The notes beneath the pieces are model-generated. The model saw only the letters and a list, made by a program, of their open reading frames with translations, was not told the DNA's origin and searched no databases. A stretch of 64,000 bases of DNA, from NCBI GenBank assembly GCA_030949995.1, contig JAUZRY010000027.1, positions 1 to 64,000 of the forward strand. Direction: 5' to 3'. Both the position numbers and the translations under genes were made by a program. The stretch is from Ardenticatenia bacterium (GTDB taxonomy: Bacteria; Chloroflexota; Anaerolineae; Ardenticatenales; Ardenticatenaceae). This document shows positions 41,352 to 49,655 of this stretch, piece after piece; within the stretch, counting starts at the first letter, position 1; each line of letters begins with the position of its first letter.

Positions 41352-43038
41352 TCACATGCTGGCGTCCTGGCGACCGTCTGTTGACCTTGGGGGCTCGCTT
41401 GCGTTGTCGTCGCTCTTCCCCGTCTGTCGTTCACGCAGCACGCGGCGCATGATTTTCCCAGTGGCCGTTAGGGGCAAGGCATCCACGAACTCGATCTCGC
41501 GCGGGTACTCGTGAGCAGCCAGGCGATCCTTTACATAATTACGGATCTCTTCGGCCAAAGCCGTGTCAGGCTCATAGCCTGGCTTGAGCACGATGAACGC
41601 CTTCACGACCTCGTGGCGGACAGGATCGGGCACGCCGACCACGGCGGCCATGTTCACGGCCGGGTGCCCCATCAGGCAATCTTCGATTTCCCCTGGCCCA
41701 ATGCGGTAGCCCGCACTGATGATGATGTCGTCGTTGCGGCCCACGAAGCGGATGTAGCCCTCCTCGTCCACGATACCCATGTCCCCGGTGAGCAGCCACT
41801 CTCCCAAGAACTTCTGCCGTGTGGCCTGGGGATTGTACCAATATTCCAAGAACATGACCGGGTCTGGCCGCTTGACGGCGATTTGGCCCAATGTGCCGGG
41901 TGGCAGCCGACGGCCTTGCTCGTCCACGATAGCCACCTCGTGTCCCGGCACCGGGCGTCCCATGTGACCTGGCTTGGCCGGCATGATGGCAGCACACGAG
42001 GAGACGATCATGTTACACTCGGTCTGCCCGTAGAACTCGTTTATGGTCAGCCCAAAGGTTTGGCGGCCCCATGTCAACAGCTCGGCGCCCAAGGGTTCAC
42101 CGCCGCTGGCGATGGTGCGCATCTCGTACCTCCAGTATCTCCAGGGCGTGGAGACGGTGCGCATCATCTTGAGCGCCGTGGGGGGGCAAGAAGGCGTTGC
42201 GCACGTGGAGCACCGCCAGGAGCTCGAAGGCAGCTTCTGGGTCGAACTTGCGGAAGCGCTGAGAGACGACAGTGATCCCGTGGTGCCACGCCGGCATGAG
42301 GACGTCGTAGAGCCCTCCTATCCACGCCCAGTCGGCCGGTGTCCAGATGCGATCGTCCTGTTGTGGGAAGAAATCGTGGGACATCTCCACACCCGGCAGG
42401 TGGCCGAGCAGAGTGCGGTGGGCGTGAAGGGCTCCCTTTGGCGGGCCCGTGGTGCCCGAGGTGTAAATGATGAGTGCCGGATCGTCAGCCCTGGTGGTAA
42501 CGGGCGTGAACTCTGTGGACTGATTTTTCCGCCCTTGGTGGAAGTCCACACTACTGTGCCCACGTCCGTCCACGTTGAGGACCACGCGCAGGTGGGGCAG
42601 CTCATCCCGTAGGCGGGCCAACTTGGCGGCGCCCTCTTCGTCGGTGATAACAGCCATGGCGCCGCTGTTCTGGAGTCGGTAGCGAAGCGCCTCAGGCCCG
42701 AAGAGGGTAAAGAGCGGTACTGCAATGGCCCCCAGTTTGTAAATGGCCACGTGGGCGTAGGCCGTCTCCGGCCGTTGGGGCAACAGAACGCCTACCCGAT
42801 CGCCCCGCTCGATCCCGTGCTCGGCCAGGAGGTGTGCGGTCTGGTTGGAAAGTTGGCGGATTTCCTCAAATGTGAACTGTTCGATGTCTCCGTTTGCCTG
42901 CCTGTGGATGAGAGCCAAACGGTCAGGCGCGGCGTGAGCCCACTTGTCGCAGACATCGACGCCAATGTTGTAGTATTCGGGAATGTCCCACCGGAAGGCG
43001 TGAACCAATTCCTCGTAGGTGGACGCTGGTGGCAGCAT
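41352..43038 (-). CDS. Acyl-CoA synthetase, AMP-forming (one frame break)
   Basis: ANL-superfamily enzyme activating a carboxylic acid to its CoA ester; about 561 residues. P-loop YTSGTTGPPKGALH, the adenylate motif EFYGQTECN, the hinge region GYRIGPGEIED and the catalytic Lys motif TATGKIMRR are all present. The frame breaks at a seven-C run (42180-42186 on the plus strand reads G7); six C restore FLPPTALKMMRTV. It resembles medium-chain (AcsM) and acetyl/propionyl-CoA synthetases; the substrate is not decided. ATG 43038 has GAGGTG upstream, 50 nt after a strong promoter. With the glyoxylate genes nearby, acetate or fatty-acid use is plausible. Confidence 0.88.
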
Positions 43039-43094
43039 GTGGACACCTCGCTCCCCTGTTTTCACTGTGGGCCTGTGTGCACTGGGTGGAGGAA

Positions 43095-43123
43095 AGTATA
43101 CGGGGCCATTGCCCGAATGTCAA
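43095..43123 (-). promoter_or_regulatory. Promoter of the acyl-CoA synthetase gene
   Basis: Minus strand: perfect TTGACA (43123-43118), 17-nt spacer, TATACT (43100-43095). It lies 57 nt before ATG 43038 in the 318-nt divergent gap 43039-43356. No promoter of similar quality is seen for the plus-strand gene. Confidence 0.75.
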
Positions 43124-43356
43124 CCGCCCATCGCCCCGCTGGGCCCCTGGACAGGCGGAGCCATTTCTCGGAACCTGTGAGGGAGAAGGTCATGGAGAGC
43201 AGGGGAGGCAGTGCCATACGCCGGATCCGAGAATGTGGCCAGCACACGTGCTGTGCGGAAGGGTGGTTGGGTCGAGGGAACAGGCATCAGAAACGAGGTG
43301 TGAGGAGAGCTTCTACTGGGTGGAGCCCCGGAGCCTTGTGGGGAGTGTCACGGGAA

Positions 43357-45291
43357 GTGAGATGGTTCTTACTTCTCCTGGTCATTGGATGTCGCCTGAT
43401 GGGTGCCCCTGATGCCCCGTCACCCACAGTAGGACCTGTCAGCACGGCTTTCGAGCTGATCTTCGCCAGCGACAGGGGCGGCGCCGGCGGCCTCTACGTG
43501 TTAGATGACGATGGACAGGCGCGTCCTCTCGTGCAGAGCCCGGCCGGCGTGTGGGATCCTGCCTTGAGTCCTGACGGGTATCGGCTGGTGTACACCGATT
43601 ACGCGGCCAACAACGGTGACATCGTGGTCGTGAACGCCGATGGCACTGGTCGCCAAGTGCTCACTGACCACCCTGCTGATGACTACTGGCCAGCCTGGTC
43701 TCCCGATGGCGTGGCAGTTGCCTTCGTCTCCGAACGGGATGGCGGACAAGACCTCTACCTCGTGCGCCTGGACGAGTGTCGGCGGCCTGATCATCCCTGT
43801 CCGGCCCGACGGCTTGCCGCGTCGAGCCCTTTGGCGCTCCACAAGTACCCTGCCTGGGCACCTGATGGGACACTCGTTTTCAGCGGTGTGGATGCTGCTG
43901 GCCTTGAGGCGCTCTACCGCCTCGATTTGGCCTCTGACGCCGTGGTCCCCCTGGTTGGCCCCGAGGGGCTTGTGAAGGGCACAATGCCCGCTGTGGGCCC
44001 GGACGGCGCAGTCGCCTTTGTCACTTGGGAGGCCCTTCCCTCCGAGCGCACGCTGGCCCTCTGGCTGCCGACAGAGCAGCAAGTGCGCAGTCTCGTCAGG
44101 GCTGGTGGATGGCTCGGTCACCCCTCGTGGACGCCTGATGGTCGGGCTGTGCTCTTCGCCATGTGGAACGGCACGAGCCACGATCTCTACGTGGTGAGCC
44201 GGGAGGGCGGGAAGCCAACGCAGCTCACTGCCAACGTGGCCTGGGATGACACGCCCACGGCCAGGCCGGCGTCCATGGCCTCGTCGCCCGAGGTGTCTGA
44301 CAGCACGGACACCCCGTCTGGCCCCCGGACGCGCGTCTGGTGGGGGGCCAACGTGGCGCGCTTCGACCAGGCGTACCTGATGCACGATCTGGGGCTCACG
44401 TGGCTCAAGGGCTTTGTGGACTGGGCTCGAGTGGAGCCGGAGCCAGGACGCTACGAGTGGCGGGATGTGGAGCTGACGGTGCGCGAGGCGGAACGCGTAG
44501 GTGCCAAGCTGCTGTTGAGAATTCACAATGCCCCGGCCTGGGCCCGCCCGCCAGATTCACCGCCTAACACTCCACCTCAGAGCCCCGACGCCCTGGCGCA
44601 TTTTGTGCGTGCGTTGGGAACCCGCTACCGAGGGCGTGTCCACGCATATGAGTTCTGGAACGAGCCCAACTTGGCCTTTGAGTGGGGCGGCCAGTGGCCT
44701 GAACCGGCGCGCTACGCCGAGCTGGTGAGCGCCGTGTGGTCTGCCCTGCGGGGTGTGGACGAGAAAGCCCTTCTGGTGGTGGGTGGGTTGGCAGTGACAG
44801 GTGAGGGATCTGAGTTGGCCGTTGGCGATTTGGATTATGCGCGCGCTTTCTACGCGGCCGTGGAGCCCGGTACCTTCGACGCCTTTGGCCTCCACCCCTA
44901 TGGCTTTGGCCGGCCACCAGGGGCGCCGCCGGAACAGGGTTTGGGTGTACGCCGCGCAGAAGCACATCGGCGGCTCATGGTGGCTGCCGGCTTGGAGCAA
45001 GTGCCCATCTGGTTCACGGAGATGGGATGGGTGCTCGACGCGCCCGGGTGGAACTTGGGAGAGCACGAATATGGTGCGCTCCCCTTTGCGCTCCAAGCAC
45101 GCTACTGGGCTGATGGCGTCACGCTCATCGAGGAGTGGCCTTGGGTTCAGGCGGCCTTCATCTTCAACCTCGACTTCAGCACGGCCCCCTGGTACCCGGC
45201 CGGGGAGCAGATGCGCTGGTACGCGCTCCTGAACCCCGACGGATCCCCTAGGCCAGCCTACACGGCCCTACGAAGCCGACTTCGGCGTTGA
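43357..45291 (+). CDS. Lipoprotein with TolB-like propeller fused to a clan-A glycoside hydrolase domain
   Basis: About 644 residues. A short signal MRWFLLLLVIGC ends at a likely lipidated Cys. The first half contains about five TolB/PD40 repeats (DPALSPDGYRLVY, YWPAWSPDGVAVAF, KYPAWAPDGTLVF, GTMPAVGPDGAVAF, GHPSWTPDGRAVLF). The second half is a TIM-barrel hydrolase of GH39/GH5 type: FWNEPNLAFEW supplies the acid/base Glu and WFTEMGW the probable nucleophile. The upstream frame is open, but GTG 43357 starts the signal peptide; GTG 43345 or ATG 43192 are alternatives. It probably acts on a polysaccharide outside the cell; the substrate is unknown. Confidence 0.75.
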   Translation: MRWFLLLLVIGCRLMGAPDAPSPTVGPVSTAFELIFASDRGGAGGLYVLDDDGQARPLVQSPAGVWDPALSPDGYRLVYTDYAANNGDIVVVNADGTGRQVLTDHPADDYWPAWSPDGVAVAFVSERDGGQDLYLVRLDECRRPDHPCPARRLAASSPLALHKYPAWAPDGTLVFSGVDAAGLEALYRLDLASDAVVPLVGPEGLVKGTMPAVGPDGAVAFVTWEALPSERTLALWLPTEQQVRSLVRAGGWLGHPSWTPDGRAVLFAMWNGTSHDLYVVSREGGKPTQLTANVAWDDTPTARPASMASSPEVSDSTDTPSGPRTRVWWGANVARFDQAYLMHDLGLTWLKGFVDWARVEPEPGRYEWRDVELTVREAERVGAKLLLRIHNAPAWARPPDSPPNTPPQSPDALAHFVRALGTRYRGRVHAYEFWNEPNLAFEWGGQWPEPARYAELVSAVWSALRGVDEKALLVVGGLAVTGEGSELAVGDLDYARAFYAAVEPGTFDAFGLHPYGFGRPPGAPPEQGLGVRRAEAHRRLMVAAGLEQVPIWFTEMGWVLDAPGWNLGEHEYGALPFALQARYWADGVTLIEEWPWVQAAFIFNLDFSTAPWYPAGEQMRWYALLNPDGSPRPAYTALRSRLRR

Positions 45292-45300
45292 TGTGCTCCC

Positions 45301-45741
45301 CTACATGAGGTCGATGCCCTGGGCCAGCAGTGGTTCGTTGAGAAGGTGGGCGGTATGCCATACGTCGGCCAACGCCTCGGCTGCGGCGGCGTACTCGTCG
45401 GGCCTGAGCAGGTAGGGCATTATCCACCGGAGGTGGCGGGCCACTCTGTTGAGGAAGAGGAGGAGGTCCTGGTCGGGGTCGAAGAGGCGCACTTGTTGGT
45501 AGGCCGGCAAGACTTCTTCCAGGAGAATGCGGCCCACGAGGGCGGCGAAGCTCCACTCCTGCCGTTCGGCGGCCGCCAGAGCTTCGGCCTCGAAGGGGGC
45601 CAGAGCGTCGGCCAGGGCCTTGCCCACACCCCATCCGTAGGGCACAGCGTGGAACACGTAGGTGATCTGCTCCCGGAGTCGAGCCTCGGCCTCGGCTATA
45701 GGCGTGGGTTCTGGATCTGACCATCTCATCTCGGCCAACAC
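45301..45741 (-). CDS. Hypothetical protein
   Basis: 146 residues, mostly helical (EAEARLREQITYVFHAV, GKALADALAPFEAEALAAAER, DEYAAAAEALADVWHTAHLL), without signal peptide, membrane segment or recognised motif. GTG 45741 is chosen for the GGGAGAGAG site four nt upstream; the frame is open to 45849. It is convergent with the glycoside hydrolase gene (9 nt between stops). Confidence 0.55.
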   Translation of the reverse strand: MLAEMRWSDPEPTPIAEAEARLREQITYVFHAVPYGWGVGKALADALAPFEAEALAAAERQEWSFAALVGRILLEEVLPAYQQVRLFDPDQDLLLFLNRVARHLRWIMPYLLRPDEYAAAAEALADVWHTAHLLNEPLLAQGIDLM

Positions 45742-45900
45742 GGTTCTCTCTCCCTCTCTGCCGTCCTCTTGGGGAGCTGTCAGCACTCGTGGCATCAACG
45801 TCCTGATCTGGCCACGGGGAAATGGGTCCGCTCGGGGTATGATACACATGAGATCCCGACGTGCAAAATGGGCACGTTGGGGGAGAAGCTCCCTATAGGG

Positions 45901-46683
45901 TCACTGCTGCCACCAGTCTTTCGCCGACCGGGGGTCCATAAAGGTGCCGTTGTCGCGGATGGCCACTTTGATTTCCTGGCCCCGAGCGCGGCCAAGGGGT
46001 TGACCGGCCCGCAGGGCAGGTAACTCCGAGCGGCCGGCAGCGTTGGCCGCCCGGTACGTGGCCAGCAGGTTGGAGTCCACGCACAGGTTTTCCAGGTGGA
46101 GGGTGTACCCGTAGACGACGTTGTCCTCGCGGGTGTACTTGATGGTCAGGCGCTCCTCTGTGGCGTAGAGCACCAGCGCCTCGTAGCCCGAGCCGATGCT
46201 CACGCCGCGCCCTGGCAGGTGGATGATTTCCCCGGGCGCGGTGGCGAGGCCCGCCAGGGTGACTTCCCACGTGCTGAGCAGGCTTCCCCGGCAGTCACAG
46301 TTCCAGTCCCAATCGTACACCTGATAGGCGGCGCTGAAGGTCGGAATACGTTGGTCTGTGAAGAGGCGGTAGAGTTGGGGGGCGGCCGCGTCGGTGGCCC
46401 CGCCGTAGGAGACGAGCCCGAGAAACGCGTCCGTGGGCTCGTAGCCCCGGATGGCCAAGTTGAGGTCCGGGTGTTGCTCGGCTGGCCGATCGCTTGGGGC
46501 GCCGTTGATGGAGAGGGTAGCATATGTTTCTCCCACGTCGGTGCAGGGGGGCACGTTGGTGACCAGGGGGAGAAACACCTGAACCCCGGTTTGGGCTGCG
46601 GCAGGGCGCAAGGCTGGCCGGGGAAGGGCTGTGGAGAACATCAGGAGCAGAAACACAGCCAAGAGCAGGCGCCGGCGCGTCAT
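45901..46683 (-). CDS. Secreted protein of unknown function
   Basis: 260 residues with a Sec signal peptide (RRRLLLAVFLLLMFSTALP, cleavage near PAAAQ). A VFLPLVTN motif follows shortly after the mature N-terminus, a pattern common in exported proteins of Chloroflexota (from general knowledge). Four Cys (PPC, NCDC, NLC) may form disulfides. The C-terminal part ERLTIKYTREDNVVYGYTLH to GTFMDPRSAKDWW is conserved-looking but was not assigned. ATG 46683 has GAGGTG seven nt upstream. Confidence 0.6.
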   Translation of the reverse strand: MTRRRLLLAVFLLLMFSTALPRPALRPAAAQTGVQVFLPLVTNVPPCTDVGETYATLSINGAPSDRPAEQHPDLNLAIRGYEPTDAFLGLVSYGGATDAAAPQLYRLFTDQRIPTFSAAYQVYDWDWNCDCRGSLLSTWEVTLAGLATAPGEIIHLPGRGVSIGSGYEALVLYATEERLTIKYTREDNVVYGYTLHLENLCVDSNLLATYRAANAAGRSELPALRAGQPLGRARGQEIKVAIRDNGTFMDPRSAKDWWQQ

Positions 46684-46747
46684 GAACGTTCACCTCGTGA
46701 CAGATCCAACAGGGTTGAGGAGACGGGTTCTAGGAGGGGAAACGAAG

Positions 46748-46800
46748 AAAGGGAACCAAAGGAGGCAACAATGTGTGCTGTGATACCCTTGGCTCCCTTT
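46748..46800 (-). terminator. Possible terminator after the glgD-like gene
   Basis: On the minus strand AAAGGGAGCCAAGG can pair with CCTTTGGTTCCCTTT using G-U pairs around a loop of about 25 nt, followed by a T-rich tract. It lies between the glgD-like stop (46921) and the secreted-protein start (46683). Confidence 0.4.
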
Positions 46801-46920
46801 GCGTGCCCACATTTTACACCAAAGTTCGCACAAGGGCTATAGGACTTTGATCCCATTTTGGGCCATGCTCTTGGTCACCCCCAGGGGACTATGGGCATGG
46901 GCCCTTGGTCTACTGGGGGC

Positions 46921-48186
46921 TCACGCCGGGACAGTGGTGCCGCTGGGAATCATTCGATCAGACCATGTGCGGGCCTTGACGTGGGGGCGCACGACACAAT
47001 TGCGACCCAACACGCTCTCGGGAGGGATTTCGGCCCCCTTGCCCACCAGGGTGAGGCCGGTGTTAAGCACGTGAGGCATGTCGCGGTTGGGCGTGTTTTC
47101 GTCACCGCTGCCCACGTGAGCGCCCTCCCCGATGAGCACGTGTTTGTCCACAATGCACCGGTCCACCACGGCCCCAGCACGCACGTCGGCATCGGTCAAA
47201 AGGATGGAATCTTTCACGGTGGCCCCTGCGGCCACGTGGACGCCCGGGGAGATCACCGAACGGATCACCGTGCCCTCAATGCGGCATCCGTCGCTGAGCA
47301 GGCTGGTCTCCACGTGGGCATCGGGGCCCAAGAGGACGGGAGGGCGCTCCTCGCTCTTGGTGTGGACAACCCACTCCGGGTCGTGGAGTTCCAAGGCCGG
47401 GGTCTCGGCCAGCAGGGCCATGTGAGCTTCCCAGTAGGCCTGCACGGTGCCCACATCTACCCAGTAGCCGAGAAAGGTGTAGGCGTAAAGGCGCTTGCCG
47501 GCTTCCAACATGGCGGGAATTACCTCTCGGCCGAAGTCCCGGTGTGTTTGGCCCGGGCCGGTGAGCCAGTGGACCAGGAGATCTCGTGGGAAGACGTAGA
47601 TGCCCATGCTGGCCAGGGTGCTGCGCGTGCGGCGCGGTTTCTCCTCAAACTGGGTCACACGGCCGTCAGGGTCGGCGGTAACCATGCCGAAACGGTGGGC
47701 CTCATAGGGGTTCACCGAGCGCACAGCAATGGTCACATCGGCCCGTTGTTCCACGTGGTAGCGCAGGAGGGGACGGTAATCCATCTTGTAGATGTGATCT
47801 CCGGCCAAGATGAGCACCAAGTCCTCGGACTGTTCCTGTACAAAGTCCAAGTGGAAGCGCACGGCATCGGCGGTGCCTTCCTGCCAGGCGCCCGTTTCAC
47901 CCGGCCGGCTCAAATATGGTTGGAGGAGGTGGACACCGCCGTGGGCCCGGTCCAAGTCCCAAGGCCGACCGATGCCAATGTGTTCGTTGAGGGAGCGCGG
48001 CTGGTATTGGGTGAGCACGGCCACATTGTAGATGTCCGAGTTGACGCAGTTGGAGAGGGGGAAATCGATGATGCGGTACTTGCCCCCGAAGGGCAGTGCT
48101 GCCTCGCTGCGCACCTCGGTGAGCACGCTCAGCTCCGGGCTGGCGCCCCCCGCCAGGATCATGGCCAGAGCAACGGGAACGGACAT
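46921..48186 (-). CDS. glgD: GlgD-like ADP-glucose pyrophosphorylase paralogue (probably regulatory)
   Basis: 421 residues, same fold and length as GlgC. The fold motifs [27 protein letters not shown] and EEKP remain, and the C-terminal left-handed helix ([20 protein letters not shown]) is complete. The N-terminal catalytic signature is altered: [23 protein letters not shown] lacks the GTR of GxGTRL and the Lys of RxKPAVPF (shown here in two overlapping readings). That loss parallels non-catalytic GlgD of Firmicutes. It follows glgC with its ribosome site overlapping the glgC stop, so the two are coupled and may form a heterotetramer. Role inferred. Confidence 0.78.
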   Translation of the reverse strand: MSVPVALAMILAGGASPELSVLTEVRSEAALPFGGKYRIIDFPLSNCVNSDIYNVAVLTQYQPRSLNEHIGIGRPWDLDRAHGGVHLLQPYLSRPGETGAWQEGTADAVRFHLDFVQEQSEDLVLILAGDHIYKMDYRPLLRYHVEQRADVTIAVRSVNPYEAHRFGMVTADPDGRVTQFEEKPRRTRSTLASMGIYVFPRDLLVHWLTGPGQTHRDFGREVIPAMLEAGKRLYAYTFLGYWVDVGTVQAYWEAHMALLAETPALELHDPEWVVHTKSEERPPVLLGPDAHVETSLLSDGCRIEGTVIRSVISPGVHVAAGATVKDSILLTDADVRAGAVVDRCIVDKHVLIGEGAHVGSGDENTPNRDMPHVLNTGLTLVGKGAEIPPESVLGRNCVVRPHVKARTWSDRMIPSGTTVPA

Positions 48187-48195
48187 GGTGCCTCC

Positions 48196-49459
48196 TCAGA
48201 TGGTTTCCCCGGATGGCACTTCGTCGCCGTAGGACACGAAATCCTCTTCGTCCACGTGCGGGTGAACCACAACGTTTCGCCCTATGCGGATGTTGGGCGG
48301 AATGTGGGCTGCTTTGCCTACCACGGTGATCCCCGTGCGCAGGTGATCTCCGTAGGTGGTGTTGGGAACGCCTACATCGTTTCCACATCCGAGCTGGACG
48401 CCCGCTCCCACGACGACCTGTTTGTCAACGATCACCCGGTCCAACACAGCGCCCGGGCCCACCCACGTGTCGTTCATCACCACCGATTCGCGGACTACGG
48501 CGCCCGGGGAGACGTAGACGCCGGGGCCGAGGACTGAGCGTTCCACCCGGCCTCGGACGATGCACCCGTTGCAGATCATGCTGCGCGCGACGCGAGCTTG
48601 GGGGCCCAGCTTGGCCGGAGGGCGTTCGTAGCTGCGGGTGTGGACCACCCAGGCGCGGTCGTAGAGCTGTAAGGGGGAATCAGGATCTAGCAACGCCATG
48701 CTCGTCTCCCAATACGCCTGGATGGTGCCCACGTCCACCCAATAGCCGTCGAACCGGTACGCGTAGAGACGGTATCCCTCCGCGATCATGGTGGGGATCA
48801 CGTGGTGCCCAAAGTCGAGGTCTGAATATTGCTGGGCGTATCTCGGCAGACACTCGTGGAGCACGCCGGCCCGGAAGGCGTAAATGCCCATGTTCGCCAG
48901 TGTGCCCTTGTCCCGCTCCTTGGGCTTCTCGGTGAACTCCACCACGCGCCCCTGGCGGTTAACCGTCAGGATGCCGAAGCGATGGGTCTCTTCAACGGGC
49001 ACGTTCATGACGGCAATGGTCACGTCGGCCTCCTTCTCCTGGTGATAGGCCAGGAGGGGGCGGTAGTCCATTTTGTAGATGTGGTCTCCTGAAAGGACCA
49101 TGACCGTGTCGGCGCGCCGTTCGCTGACGTAGTCCAGATTTTGCCACACGGCGTCGGCCGTGCCCCGGTACCACTCCCGGTGGTCACGCGCCTGGTAGGG
49201 GGGGCAACAGGCGCACGCCGCCGCGGACGCGGTCCAAGTCCCAAGGTTTGCCGATGCCAATGTGCTCGTTGAGGGAGTGAGGGCGGTATTGGGTCAACAC
49301 GGCCACGTCGAAGATGCCGGAATTGACACAGTTGGAGAGGGTGAAGTCGATGATGCGGTACTTGCCCGCGAAGGGGACGGCCGGCTTGGCTCGGCGGTCG
49401 GAGAGAACCAACAGCCGCGTGCCGGCGCCGCCGGCGAGGATCATGGCCACCACGCGCAT
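48196..49459 (-). CDS. glgC: Glucose-1-phosphate adenylyltransferase GlgC (one frame break)
   Basis: Makes ADP-glucose for glycogen; about 420 residues after correction. The catalytic start [40 protein letters not shown] and [11 protein letters not shown] are canonical. The frame breaks at a seven-C run (G7 on the plus strand, 49198-49204); six C give [16 protein letters not shown] 49459 has AGGAG seven nt upstream and follows a promoter at 49505-49533. First gene of a two-gene unit with the GlgD-like paralogue. Confidence 0.93.
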
Positions 49460-49504
49460 GGCGTTGCTCCTGCGTGAAGTGCTCGCGTTTGCCCCGTTGG
49501 CGCT

Positions 49505-49533
49505 AGTATAAACCGGCCCCGGGAAGGGAGCAA
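49505..49533 (-). promoter_or_regulatory. Probable glgC promoter
   Basis: Minus strand TTGCTC (49533-49528), 17-nt spacer, TATACT (49510-49505), 45 nt before the glgC ATG. Confidence 0.5.
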
Positions 49534-49655
49534 ACCGAAAACAGCGCGTGCTGGATACACTGGGTTCGCCCGATTGTCCACGGCTTGCTACAATGTGCTC
49601 GACAAACACTGGGCAGTGGAACATTCGACGTATTCGCCTGAGGGAGCACCGCGTC

